Source: Sparassis latifolia | Lineage: Eukaryota > Basidiomycota > Agaricomycetes > Polyporales > Sparassidaceae | Length of the DNA: 64,000 nucleotides | Assembly: GCA_018466975.1 (NCBI GenBank) | Contig: CM031557.1 | Span: 1 to 64,000 of the forward strand | Direction: 5' to 3' | Part shown: positions 1-12,220 of the stretch, piece after piece | How positions within the stretch are numbered: position 1 is the first letter of the stretch | Layout of the letters: each line of letters begins with the position of its first letter | Position numbers and translations under genes: made by a program | The notes under the pieces: model-generated | Databases searched by the model: none | Seen by the model: only the letters and a program-made list of their open reading frames with translations | What the model was told of the DNA's origin: nothing

Positions 1-350
1 GGAATGTCTGGAATGTCCGAACTCGCTGCTGCCACCCTGAAACTCAGACGTTGTGAATTTCAGGCCGGGAGGGGAAAGTAAGGAAGGCGATCCAGTCGTG
101 CATATTCCTGGGGAGCTCTGGTCTGTCCAGATTGGTGCACTTGAAGGCGACGTCGCATGATTGGGAGACTGCGGAGGATATAATTCAGGTACGTAGAGTG
201 GGGGCACAGGTGCTCTCAGAGGAGGACTTCTGGAGGTCATTGTGAGGGGGAACAGGAAGGGCACTGTGGCGAGATACTCGACAGCGTCTGAAGGAAGACT
301 GAGTTAGAGGCACACTCACCGCATGTTTTGATCCCGAGTAGATCAGCCAT
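1..350 (-). CDS. unknown Pro/Ser-rich protein, 5' part only
   Basis: The start codon is at 348-350. Exon 1 is 320-350 and exon 2 runs from 287 off the window edge. The 32 bp intron has GTGAGT and a TTCAG acceptor, and the joined frame stays open for 105 codons to base 1. The product begins MADLLGIKTC and becomes rich in Pro and Ser, with no domain I recognise. The intron is very short, so the splice could differ, but removing it is what keeps the frame open. The gene lies 277 bp downstream of eL27 on the same strand. The 3' part is outside the window, so no function is offered. Confidence 0.45.
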
Positions 351-626
351 CGTGGAGAACACATGTTCGGGGCATGCCGCTTGTGCATCATTGTGCTGCA
401 TTAGTATACTTGTGTTCGTCGAGTCAGCTGAAATATGGCCAGCGGTGTCACCAAGTCAGTGTGCATTGAAGGCGATACTTCGGCCAATATGAATGCGGTA
501 CGCGCAGCTCGTGACATGTCATTGCATGAGATGACACGACAAAACATAGGATAGCGGACATGTATCATGAGAAAACATATCGTGTACATGTAGCGGTTTT
601 GGTACCCTCCCCAGCAACAAGTACAT

Positions 627-1264
627 CTAGAACTGCAAATGGGTTGAAGCAAGTGAGTACCCGTCACTCCAGAATGTGGGAGATTACGCACTCGAAGTGG
701 CTGGAAGAACCACTTGTTCTTTCCGCTAGTGTATCTGTCCTCCAGCAACTTCTTAATCTGCTTCCTCGAGTCTTCCCGCTGTGAGACCTCCTTGAACGTG
801 TCCGCAGCCACGACACCCTTCAGGCCCTCCAACTCCAGTGCGTATCGTGTAGGGAACAAATGCGAGTAGTTGACGACCTGACGAGCGGAATTGTCCGCCT
901 AGTGAACATACCATGCCATCCGGACACACAGAACACACGCACCTTGATGAAAGGCTTGACCTTGCTCCGCTTCGCCACCTTCTTCGAGCCCATGCGCTTC
1001 GTCACCTTCAGAGGGTAGCGCTCGATACCAGCAACAATCGCGTGGGGGTATGGCCGCTCCTTGGTTCCTTCGTCTAGCTGCTTGATGACGACCACCTTCT
1101 TCCCCGCATGGCGGCCTTGGAGGACGAGTGCGACCTAAAAGGGATATCAATATTTTTACGCCGGCAAATTCTGTCAAAGCCACACTTTTCCGGGCTTGTA
1201 AACTACGGGCAGCAGTGTGAGATTCAGTCCATACGCACGATGTGAGAGACATACCTCGAGGCAT
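627..1264 (-). CDS. RPL27: 60S ribosomal protein eL27
   Basis: A structural protein of the large cytosolic ribosomal subunit. Exons in transcript order are 1255-1264, 1186-1202, 943-1134, 692-877 and 627-632. They give 136 residues, the usual eL27 length. The N-terminus MPRVYKPGK followed by [13 protein letters not shown] is the KOW-type start of the family. The middle ([16 protein letters not shown]) and the end ([13 protein letters not shown]) are also diagnostic. The first exon carries only ten coding bases and the last only Phe plus the stop, an intron-rich 5' end common in ribosomal protein genes. All splice phases agree and there are no lesions. Confidence 0.97.
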
Positions 1265-2067
1265 CTTCAGGAGGGCGAGGGTGCTTTATCGTATGCTATG
1301 TTCGCGATTCACTGAGGCGAGCGGCAGCCACCCGGATACTGCCGCCGAAAGCTGTATAGCTCATCAGATAAAGTATTTAGATCGGTCCCGTGATTCCCAC
1401 GGTTCCCCGGCGTCGTCGGATTTCTTGAATATGCTTCAGGAATTCGGCCATTTATCTGCACAAGCAAACATTCACTGCACACTCGCTTGACCACTTCCCA
1501 AGTAAATTCTATGATTCGTTCACTGTTCCATCGGAGGAAAGATTGGATTTCTCGCTACAAGATGAAAAGGACTCGGAATACTTTATCAGAGCGTGTCCCT
1601 TGTCAGGCCGTATCCCGTGGACCTTTTGCCCACAGAATGCCATCAACACCTCTGGCCAGTTCTGCCATCTCGTGAGACTTGGCTTTACGCTGCATGGCAC
1701 TTCGACGTAGCGCACCAACTAGATACGATGTCTCGTTCACTGGGTCTAGGCTGGGTCTGTGCACTACAATTTTGTGAAGCCATTTAGTTTACGGTGTGTT
1801 TTTCTCTGCTGGTCGCATGACCCAGACAAGGTTTGAATCATAATTACAGAAGCAGAGCCTTCTTTCCGCTCGTGTTACAACGATACTCGTGCCGCAGCTA
1901 TCTGAGGGAACTACCCTACACGTTTGTGGTGTAGTCAACTCATCAGTCATGTTTCAGAAGTACAAGCACGATGTGCCCCCGAACGCGCGTAGAAGCCTCC
2001 GTTCCTGACTCCCGAAAGCATATTAATGTTTCTGCTCTTGTCTCTGTTATCCCCAGTTGGACCCGCC
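1265..2067. other. intergenic, no supported gene
   Basis: Divergent promoter space between eL27 (minus) and the BTB gene (plus). A 19-codon ORF (1950-2009, starting MFQKYKHDV) lies just before the BTB start and could be an upstream ORF or 5' exon. Nothing else reads as coding. Confidence 0.5.
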
Positions 2068-2968
2068 ATGGAAGTTTCTGCGTCTACTTTGACAATACTG
2101 TCAGCGCCGTCCCTACCTGACCCCCCAGACGCGGATGCTCCGCCGTGTGCTCATTCCAAATATTACCTTGAAGATGACCTGGTGATTTTTGTTGTTCGTA
2201 CTTATCTTATGTCAGTCGTCGTGCGTACCTCTGAATTATTGTTAGGTTGAGAACCACCTCTTCAAAGTCCACCGTTATTTCCTGGTGCGCGAGTCGGACT
2301 TCTTTCGGACGATGTTCGAGTTGCCGTCGGGAGAAACGCCAGCGGAGGGTCAGACCGATGATAAGGCGATTCCTCTCCCCGGGGTCGCCCGTCGCGAATT
2401 CGAGTGTCTGCTCGACTTCCTCTACTACGGGTGAGCAGTCGCGAATTGATGGCTCTTCGTGTCACAATCTGAGCGATGTTGCCGCAGGATGCACGACAAC
2501 CATTCTTTCTCGCTGTCCGATTGGGTGAACATTCTGTCCATATCCACTCGATTCATTTGCGATACAATTCGTGACCGGGCGATTCGAGAAATCGACCTCC
2601 GCCCAGCCATAGATCCCATTGAGAAGATCGTGGTCGCCGTGAAATACAATGTGCCGCATTGGCTCGCGCCATCTTATGCAGCGATCTGTCAGCGGGTCAA
2701 CCCTCTCGAGGTAGAGGAGGCGGAGAGATTGGGGTTGTCTACCACTGTACTTCTCGCTCGTGCGCGAGAGGCAGTGCGACAGGACGTCGACTCTAACGCA
2801 CGGGAGTCGGAGCAGGGACCACCTTGGTCTCGTGCATCATCTCCAATCTCAATACAGCCTTCCCCCCCGCCGATTCTCCACCGCGACTATCAGCCTTACA
2901 ACAGGAGACGCGTCATGGAGATCGTGCGAGAGGTATTCTGGCCAGTTCAGCCTATCCCTGAGATTTGA
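2068..2968 (+). CDS. BTB/POZ domain protein (agaricomycete type)
   Basis: Exons are 2068-2181, 2246-2430 and 2488-2968, giving 259 residues. The start ATG at 2068 sits in the context gccATGG; an in-frame ATG at 2026 overlaps a likely 5' leader. The BTB fold is seen as DDLVENHLFKVHRYFL, then FFRTMFELPSG, then FECLLDFLYYG (about residues 36-100). A helical region follows (WVNILSISTRF, VVAVKYNVPHWL). This domain order is typical of the large mushroom family of BTB proteins, which are presumed protein-interaction factors; the substrate is unknown. The tail (about 175-259) is Pro/Ser-rich and low in complexity. No lesions are seen. Confidence 0.85.
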
Positions 2969-3641
2969 CAGGTGGTCACCCTCATCCTTGGATGGTTCTG
3001 TTTGTGCGCGCTCGATCTTTCTGTCGCGAAGTTTGTTAGGGCCGTTCGGCGTGAAACATTTGCGTACTTTCGCAGATGACTTCCCGATGGTTTATCTGTG
3101 ATGATGGGTTGGGTTGTCTGCCGCCGACATCCCGCCTTGCCGCCCTCAACGACGGCGACGAGCATGAGCATCAAGCGCCGTATTGTAGTACATAGATATT
3201 GTATAAGTACATATTCGTTTGATGACATTAAATGATGCTCATCGGGGGCAATGACATTCAATGGCAGACACACTTCGAGCAAAGGCAGACGCATCGAGCA
3301 GCGATTCCCGGTGCCGGTCAACACGGTCGGAAATGGGGTGTGACAGCGGCAAGATCGGCCCGTTATGTGCATCTGTTTGGACGTATGCGTGAAATGAACG
3401 CAAACGTTTGCGTGGCGCAAATGTTTGGATGCCGAACGGGCCCTTATCATGCTACCTGTGAATAGTCAATATTGTATGATATTGCTACGTCATTGGTGAC
3501 ATCTGTATCGGTGACATGCAATGGCGACACCTTCGAGAAGTATCGACTTTGGATCTAGAGCGGCATTAGATTCAAGAGAGCTTCGATAGTCATGGCTATG
3601 TATCAGAGATAGACCTATTAGATTGAATCAAGATGTAAAGA
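2969..3641. other. intergenic, convergent gene ends
   Basis: Lies between the 3' ends of the BTB gene and the STF2-like gene. No ORF here has family resemblance or plausible splice structure. Confidence 0.5.
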
Positions 3642-4005
3642 TCAGAGATGAGCACAGTTGTCTACTCCGAGCTCAAAAACTTCACCGTAGCCGTTAGTTA
3701 CACCTCCAGCATCTCGTCCCTTGATGTCGTTTACGACACCTGCGGTACCATTTTGGCTAAAAAAACCGGTGAATCACTGTCGCAGTAGAGCCGCGCGAAC
3801 GGTACTTACTTCCGAACCCTGCATCTTCGGCATCGACCTGCTCGTCTACGTTTGTGGCTTGTTCAAGCTCCCACTCGTCACCTAGAGAGCCCCAATTGTG
3901 CGGCCCAGCACCACCCTTGGGTATGTGTTTGTCCATGCCGTTCTTCGCCACGGCGTAGTCTCTGATGACGGCACGGGGCGACGAAGCACGCTGGGTCCTA
4001 ATCAT
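3642..4005 (-). CDS. small STF2/TMA10-like protein
   Basis: Exons are 3810-4005 and 3642-3739, giving 97 residues. The centre, GMDKHIPKGGAGPHNWGSL followed by GDEWE, resembles fungal Stf2/Tma10 proteins, which are small hydrophilic factors linked to ATPase stabilisation and desiccation tolerance. The intron starts GTAAGT. Two acceptors are possible. CAG at 3740-3742 keeps a long frame ending in NCAHL. An upstream TTTTAG would give a much shorter tail. I chose the longer form because the frame stays open. The family call rests on one conserved block, so function is inferred. Confidence 0.6.
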
Positions 4006-5532
4006 GCTCAGAGTATGTTATAACTTTAGAGCTGGTGGTAATTAAAGGCTCGCGCACGGAGCAGCTGAATAAATAGCAGAGCTGCACCACTTGCCCGGCG
4101 AGGATGGTCACGGCTTCAGGAGCGTTCTGATTCAGTTCTGGAACGCAGCCCGACCGCATCCGACTCACCAATCGCAATCGATATTCATCTCCAACTTGTC
4201 CAACAATTCGAATAACAGCATCTCAGCGTGCAATTTCGTCCCGAGCTCGGTAAAGTGCGGGCAACGCGAGACGTCGTAGAACGAAATCGATGGTGAGAAC
4301 GTCGTGGCGTTGAACAACTGTGTATGGAAACACGATTACCTATTACGGAATGACGTGAGGTTGCATAGAGTTAAACAGCACTAGCAGCCTTTGAACTTTT
4401 TTGAGCATAGGGACACAAAGAGGTTGCGGGGCAAAACATCTTGGTTCAGTGACAGTGTCGGCCGCTACGACGTTCCTCTTTTCGCCACCTTTTTACATGG
4501 TTTGAAGCCACACTAAGTAGTACTGCGACGAAACAACTATCAGGACAACTCATCCGGAAACAAATACGTGGAGTTTATGTCACTCTTTTATGCGAATCCG
4601 TCAGCGGATGTATATCTGTGGAAGTACAGATCTAGTCTATGAAGCACTGCTCAGTGATCAATGAGAGGCACTCATGGATACATAGGCAAACTCTCGCCGG
4701 ATACAGGCATTGTTTATTCTCTTCAACAACGTCCATGAACTCATGTTCCCGCCGGTCCGTGATATTCGTAACCCATCTTTCTTTAGGCGCGGTGTTACGA
4801 GTGCAGAGGGGATCCTTCGAACCAACATCTAGGGTGTCCGCATCAAAGACGTGGAACGCCGCCTATAGGCCTGCGAATTATTTGTCGGTATCCACGTCTT
4901 CGCCGCTAAGACAATAAGATGAATGACATTTCTTGACTAAAGTACGACACCGTCTGTATCAAAGGATTCGACAGGGTAAGTAGGTGATGGTCGAGTTAAT
5001 TGCACCAGCAACTACTACAGCGGTATTGAGATCTGCAGAGGAGAGAAGCTCTTTATCAGAGTATCTTCGCACATGGGATACAACTTGCTCTCGGTCACTT
5101 CTGCGTCAGGACGCAAATTTGACTTGTGGCCACATGACGATAGTGACCGTACCAACATTGAAGATGCAAGTTCACTCACGGGCGCGGTCAATAGTGCAGC
5201 TGAGCCAGTACGACAGGAAGCGCACGGCACTGGCTTCCTCCATTCCAAGGCAGGTCTGCAGAGGTTATCAACTTCGCCTCGACGTGACATGGAAATTGTG
5301 TGAGGAACAGTAATGGTATTAAGTTCTGGCCAGTTCAGTGGCAAGGAAATCAACCAATCGTGGCACTCCAAACATTCGGGTCACAGTAACCTTATTTGGA
5401 TGGTGCATGCGATCATCGGGTTTGAGCGCTCCCGGGCCAGCGCCAGACTTCAACAAGACTCCCAGCTCTAAGATTCACAATTCCACAAAGCCTTTGGTCA
5501 CAGGCTCACAACGGATGCTCTCGTGTCCCTAA
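4006..5532. other. 1.5 kb gap with unresolved ORF fragments
   Basis: Several 60-110 codon ORFs occur. Two have coding-like composition: a plus-strand stretch near 4740-4870 (ELMFPPVRDIRNPSFFRR) and one at 5073-5303 (KFDLWPHDDSDRTNIED). They do not join into a continuous model and match no family I know. This may be a decayed gene or upstream sequence of the 5-phosphatase. Confidence 0.3.
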
Positions 5533-8500
5533 ATGTCTGTCTCGTTGCAGACGGTGCTCCAGTCACTCTTGCGTCCTTCAGAAGTCGTCAAGGTCGCGCT
5601 AGAGACGACTCTCGTGCCCATCAACCGAGACCCGGAGACCTCTGAATATGTTGTTGTCAAATCGGACAGACAAGCGAAGAAGATACTCGTCGTTGTATCT
5701 CATCTCGATTCAAACAGTGGTAGTGAACAAGGATGGTGAGTGTGGTATCGTGGCTTCCTCAATGAAATTCGCGAAGCTACACATTTTCTGTGGTCTCCGC
5801 GCTGTTTTGAACGGTATAGAGTAGTATACCTCAGCCTTGCAGCTTCCAGGGATAGGAATCGTCCAGAAATGTGGAGAACCTAATGAGAAACCGTACTGCA
5901 CCCCTGACATCATCATGGCTTGGTTCAAATTTGTCTCACAACTCCCTGGTAGAGCAATCGGGTGCTCAGTTACAGTAAAAACCACGGTCTGAAACATTTA
6001 ATATTGGGGTGGTCTCAGAGCTCTTCGCGTATCTCGAAGTTTTGCAAGGTCCTATTGTCCTGAAGTTAGCCGAAACATTGTTCAATGACCAGGGCATTGA
6101 GAAGTTCTCTACAGACTAATGATCATTTTGACTTATGTTATTCCCGTTATTAGCGTCTTTGTATTCAAGCCCAAGACACAATTCCACTCAAACAATTCCC
6201 TTGAGTACACAATAGAGCACGTGTTTCCAGTTGTTGGTACCTTCTCCATTTCCATGGCCCAACCTCGTCGTGGTCCCGTTGACCTTTCTGCGGGTGCAGT
6301 TCTCAATAGGCCAAGGACAGGTATGACCAATCCTTCAAATTCTCCTGGGTTATTTCTTGCTACTTCATGTATCATGCATAGATCCACTGAAACATTCACA
6401 TATTATTTTTAGAGTTCATGCTCACCATCAAGGCTGGGCACGATCCAACCGTGGATCCTCTTCCCTTACTGACAGACAACATACGGGAGCTGCGCTCAGT
6501 GATTGCAGAGTGCAAACATTTGAAGGAAGCCTTCCGTATGTCTTCCTGTTGACTTCTGACCTCCATTTCCACTTCTAAAGTGTTAACGAGCCTCTCTCCA
6601 TACACAGCCGCACAACCCGTATATGACGTTGCCACGACTTTCTCTTGGATCGCACCTTATCTGCTGCAGGACAGCCAGCCACCATTGTGTACGTTTATTC
6701 TTCGCCGTGACATGCTGCCTACCGAACTTGTTCCCGCGCAAATCTAGTGTCCCCAATTCCGCCAGATCTGCGCGGTAGCTACAAGCCTGTGCACACGATC
6801 CTGTCTCCAGCAAGTGCGGGCTTCCCAGGCGACGAGGCCCTTGATATTGCGTTGATTAGAGAAGACTGGATGCGCAACAAAGTGAGAGAGGAATTAGTAG
6901 AGAAGTGCAATGAGAAAGCATCCATAAGGTGTGTCAACACAGTATTCTTCAAGAGAATCAATTGCTCTGCGGGCTCGAGCAGGGATAAATATAATTTATA
7001 AGGCATTATCTTCTCAGGATTCGGACGGGCACATTCAATGTGAATGGCAAGATGCCTTCTCAAGATCTCTCTGTGTGGGTCCAAGGAAGAATGCTTGGTG
7101 TCACGGAATTGATCCCTCCGCTCGCGGAAATTTCTCCCCTGTCGTTAGGCGAAGTAGTGAAGGACCCCATGGATGATGTATCTGGTGCGCTCTTCATATC
7201 ACTCTCCCTAGGAACTACTCATAGAGGGTGATAGGCAAGGATATCAAGAATTCTACTTCGGAAGGCCCAACCTGTACTAGAACACTGAGAGTTGAAACCT
7301 TAACAACCGCTGACTCTACGCCCTCCTCATCCACTGCCTCTGCAACCGGCACAGTGGTTCAGAATCGCCCAGAACCCGGAATAGATACGATAGAGGACTC
7401 AACAGACCCCGATCTCATTGTTCTGGCATTTCAGGAACTTGACCTCTCCACGGAAGCGCTGCTCTATTCGACCAAAACCCTGCGCGAAGACGCGTGGTGC
7501 ATGGCGGCTTTTGCAGGTCTCGGTGAGAAAGCCGTGCTGTATGAGAAGGTAAGGATCATTGGATGTGGTGTGGTGTACGGTTACGGAGATTTTGCCACTT
7601 TATGGGCATGCTTTTACATTTGATCCCATTGTTAAATTGTGGACTGCGGACGGAGCTCACAATGAGGTGTTCATGAGAAGTCTGCTCCCAATTGCGGGAT
7701 GCCGCTGCCACGATTTGTGTGTTATGGACTGCGGACCTGACTTCGGCATGCACAGCTTACCTCTAGACAACTCGTTGGAATGCTGTTGGTTGTCATCGTC
7801 AAGAAGCGGCTCAAGATGTGCTTTGGTGACATCAAGACTACGTCAGTGGGTGCGGGTATAATGGGCGTAATGGTAAGCACGGTGACTCCATATGCAACTA
7901 TGCACTGACGACGATTTAAGGGTAACAAAGGCGCCACGGCGATACGCTTGACGTTCACCCCGGTCGTCGCATCTCACGCCACCCGCCCAAGGCCGCCGCC
8001 GACAGTTTTGACATTTGTAAACTCACATTTAGCTGCGTTCGAGGAGATGTACGAAAGGCGCAATGCAGACTTCCACGATTTGTCAAAGCGCTTGGTTTTT
8101 GATTCAGGAATTCCTGTGGCTGGCTCACTGGACCAGGGAAGAGGGTATGTTCCCGCAACTATCCAGCTTAGCGTGTTCGAGACAGACGCTCTATTTTGGA
8201 TGGTGAGTTACAGTCCTGAATAAGCTCGGGTCGACGCGCCCAACGACTCATTGGAATGATGAATCAGGGTGGTCAGTGTCAAATTCGGCATAGCTCGGGA
8301 GCAGTCGCTCAACATGTACCACCAGATCTCAACTACAGAATTAATCTCCCTGACATTGATGTTCGGACCCTTCTTTCCTCCGATCTCGGGATTAAAGATC
8401 TGAGGGTTCTTTTGAGCTTTGATCAGGTTGGCAGACCGATTTGCGTTTCATCATGGGCGCTAAGTTGGAACGCAGCTAGGGCTGGCAATGCGCACGGGAA

Positions 8501-10502
8501 AGGCGTTCGAGGGTTTCCATGAACACGCAATCACCCATATCCCGTATGTTGGTTCGCATGGCGCAAACCGCGTTCCACTTTTCTAATCGTCATGTGCAGG
8601 TCGTACCGCTTCACCTCGGGTGTTCCAACTGATAGTAGGGGATATGACATGAAGTACGCGCCCAGTCTCCCAAATTAGGCATCGTTGTTCACGTTGTGCA
8701 GGCGAAAGCCTGCTTGGACGGACCGCGTACTGCACATGGCCTCATCGCCGATAACGATCAGGCAGCTTAATTATTACAGTTGCCCGCAGATCACAATGAG
8801 TGATCATAGGCCCGTATCCGCTGAGTTCGAGCTAGAAGTGTGTTATGTCTTCCGCTGGCATTACAATATTGTCCTTCAGGCTCATAGGGATTTTCTCCAA
8901 CTGCAGGTTCCTGTAATCAATATGGTGACATATGAGTCATTCATCCATGGTCTATGGCGCGATGTTGCCAGTATGGAGGATTCTGACGACAACTCAGCAA
9001 GAGTGCGAGTCAGCAGTACAAGCATCGACTTCGGAAAGATTTCGTGAGCCGTTTCTCTGGATTCTTTGTATTGGATTTGTATTAATAGTACCTTCATTAG
9101 TTACAAACGCCGCATGACCAAACACGTAGATCTTGAGAACTTTGGGAAGGTATGCATTGTTTCTCCTCAAGGCGACTTCTTTGCGATCTTTTCCGACAGA
9201 TACCGTGTACCTTCAGGTTTGTTTCAACAAGCACCGGAGCGGCTGTCAGTTAGTGCATTTCAGCCGTCTTGTTATTACGCTAGTACTGAGTGCTTGACGC
9301 GAATTTGTAGACCCCGAGTGGCTTGAGATTCAGTCAAAAGCTGTACGAGGTCCTTTTACCTTATCGGCCTGCAGTTGAAAATTTTATTGTTTTTGGTCTC
9401 GCAGGGATTGCTTTTGCCCTGTGAGAAGACAACTATCGCATTCTCCGTGTACGTGGACCATCGTGTAGCTTCTCGCCTCAACATGGGACCCGTCGATCTT
9501 GAGTGGACGCTCATCTTACATGTGGCGCTGGGAAAAGATCATTTTATCTCCGTTAACGGGCAATATGGTAACTGCGTGTTTGTTGCATGGTCACCCGCAC
9601 TCACCGGTTCATGCTTCTAGAGCGTACCTGCTTTGCCATGACCCTTGCCCAGCTCACGCGACTGCCTAGACCCGCTCGTGCTCTCAGGACGGCGGACGAG
9701 CTGTTACCAGAAGACGCTGCCGTTGCGGCGCCCAGGGAGATTATGCGATTAGTGAATTGGCTCATGAGCAATGCTGTTGAGGTGGTACGTAATATTGCAT
9801 TGGTTTCTCATGCACCCACTAAGATGGCATAGAAATCCCAGGCTGGACTATTCGTGGAAGCCGCAGAAGAGGCCCTTGTTGATCGCATACATGAGGTAGT
9901 GATGGATGGGTTTCCCTAGCAAGTTAAATCGCTTACGCGTGTACACAGTGCTTGGATACAGGGGCCGACCTCGACTGTGTAGAGCAATGCAAAGAATCTC
10001 GGTTTGCTTTGGCAGTCGGAGAATGTCTTCTTCAGTTGCTGGCGGCACTGCCGGAGCCGGTCGTCCCCATTGACTTGCATCCAAGATGCGTCCAAATGAC
10101 TAGTAGAGATGAAGCTTTTGAGGTATGATTACTAACGGTAGCGCCGCCAAGCACTGACTGATCATCTGCGCCTCCAGCTTTTAAATGAATTCCCTAAGGA
10201 ATCGGTGAACGTGTGTCGTGGTTGACTGCCCAGCGCTATTGTGTGTAACCACTGATAAACCGATCAAAGGTCTGGATATCGATAACGGCTTTCTTGTATT
10301 TCATCGGTCAAATCTCGTCGTCCCCGACAAGGACCGAATTGCTCGGTACGTGCACCCTTCGTACGTACATTCATTGATTGACCGAGCTTCATTGCCTAAA
10401 GTGGCCAAGTTCTCATCGGTGCTTCTGAAGGACGACGATACTTCGATCATACCAGTATCGATTGTGGGCAAGCGCAATTTCCTGCGGTATTTTGTAGAAT
10501 GA
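5533..10502 (+). CDS. OCRL/INPP5B-type inositol polyphosphate 5-phosphatase with ASH and RhoGAP-like domains
   Basis: Removes the 5-phosphate of PI(4,5)P2 and related phosphoinositides on membranes. Twenty-five exons give about 1,010 residues: 5533-5735, 6154-6320, 6413-6535, 6608-6688, 6748-6928, 7018-7177, 7225-7548, 7756-7872, 7921-8202, 8268-8271, 8326-8426, 8476-8543, 8600-8653, 8702-8837, 8907-9043, 9101-9149, 9200-9248, 9311-9342, 9405-9567, 9621-9784, 9842-9895 (or from 9833), 9949-10122, 10178-10210, 10270-10345, 10402-10502. Residues 1-250 are PH-like. The catalytic domain (250-667) shows VNSHLAA (485-491), GDLNYR (547-552), KPAWTDRVL (624-632) and SDHRPV (655-660). ASH spans about 668-810 and the RhoGAP-like fold 811-1010. 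The RhoGAP part lacks an arginine finger, as in OCRL, so it is probably a binding domain. The first intron is 418 bp. A 4-base exon completes the GDLNYR motif. Confidence 0.95.
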
Positions 10503-10727
10503 TGCCGGGTACTGCAAGCACATTGACAATAATCACAGTTGTATAATGAAGCACAGCAGAGCGTGACGAGCAATAATAAAAATGCAGCAGTATCGAATGT
10601 AGGACAGTTCGAAATACACAGCACTACGAGATACAGCGGGATTAGATTCGGAATTAGATTAAGAGAAGGTAAGATGTGCGTGTGTGGGAAGGATCCTGTC
10701 CTGATTACTTGCAATCTTGCTAGTAGA

Positions 10728-11101
10728 TTATTTCGGAGTTTGTCCGCTGCAATATCTCGTGAAGCTGAAAATTAAAGGTCAAACAAAGATAGACACTTAC
10801 ACTGGGACATAGGTACACGGTATACCTCGACGATTACAATTAGAGCAAGTCTGGCGGCCATCACACTTCAGTTTGCGGCCTAGAATAGATTCAATACGAT
10901 AGACAGCTGGCAAAGTCAGGTTGCGCACCTCGGCAAAATTGACAAGCCATAGGAGTACGACGAGGGGTTCTGGGAGTGTCGTACTCATCCTCAGAGTCGG
11001 TATGTTCGTGGGGATTCTGGCTCGTGCTCGCCTAGCATGAATGAAGATCAATTGAGACATACTGTTAGCAGCAATGCCAAAGAACGCACTTGTGCACTCA
11101 T
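10728..11101 (-). CDS. mini Zn2Cys6 DNA-binding protein
   Basis: Exons are 11090-11101, 10929-11031, 10801-10879 and 10728-10764, giving 76 residues. An acidic N-terminus is followed by the full six-cysteine binuclear zinc cluster, reading ACQFCRGRKLKCDGR then TCSNCNRRGIPCTY. The cluster is split by an intron after the second cysteine. The frame stops soon after the cluster, with no activation or middle-homology domain, so this is close to a bare DNA-binding domain. The last exon is the least certain; a missed downstream exon could lengthen the tail, though the 5-phosphatase gene ends only 226 bp away. A role in transcription is inferred from the domain. Confidence 0.75.
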
Positions 11102-12220
11102 TGCTGCAAGATCTCAGTGAAGGCAAAGAAAGCTAGTATGAAAGAATTAACGAAAGATTGATATGATGCAAAGCTTGCGATACGGACGAGCCTTTATATC
11201 AGAGCATGAGGTCCGCGTCTCCTACTTCATAGCCACTTCAGCTTTTCCGCAGTGCAGGATATCCATATTTTTCGACGTTGCTGCGCCTACAGACAGAAAA
11301 CAAGATAGACCAGATAAGGCACGTACACAAGCACTCTGATGTACTGAGTCCACCTGCTGATAGGTTAGAAACCGGAGCTCCAAAGACAGCGCCAGAATCG
11401 CATCATACACCGCAGAACCCGGCATCGGCGTTAGGGACCTACAGCGCGAACACGCAGAATTAGAGACTGGAAACACAAGTGTTCACGCCGCCCGGACACG
11501 GAACTTTTGATGGAAAAGGCACAGCACCTCATCCAAAGCCTGCAGAGAATCCAGCGCTGGATCCTTACGCGTGGCGAGAGTCAACACGAGCAGGTTTCCG
11601 CGATACGCCGACTCGGAATTGAGAGTTGCGCTACGAATAGTGTTTGGCATCCCACAATTAGTGCCGTGGATATAAGATGAGATAAAACCGAAGTTCGGAG
11701 GACATCTCTGTCAGGTACGACGTTAGCTTCTGGATCTGCAGCTGCGCAGGAACGCGACGCGTTCACGGGAGGAACAAGCGGTGTTCTCACTGCATACAGT
11801 GATGCCCGTCGTCAAGTGCAGCCATAAAGCAGTTTGCGTAAGCCACCCACTGAAACACCCCCATGGCGCTCGACGGGGGTACTGACCTGCCGGATCCTGA
11901 CACGTATGTTGACACGCACAGAGACTGCGTCTGGTATGCTGCATTTTCGAATGACCGCATCAGTCAGCGTCCCGACACTGACAAATGCGCAAGAGGAAAC
12001 ATGATTTCTTGTCGGGCTCGGGGTCACAAGTGGATCGTGTGCTTTCGGATCGAGTCATTCCAGAGATAGCGAGTCGCGCAGCCAGCACACCGAAGATCGA
12101 ACAGACGCACGGGAATAAATTGCCGAGGTGTGGTACAAACATGGTGAATAATGCAGCGCTCAAGAAACATTTGGACGCCCACAGTCGCTCACGTGGCACA
12201 GGAAAAGATCGCAGGAGGCG
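11102..12220. other. gap, no confident gene
   Basis: Holds short ORFs only. The most coding-like is a 56-codon plus-strand ORF at 11510-11680 (MEKAQHLIQSLQRIQRW at its start), preceded in frame by basic residues. Another is at 11985-12290. Neither matches a known family nor splices convincingly. Confidence 0.35.
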
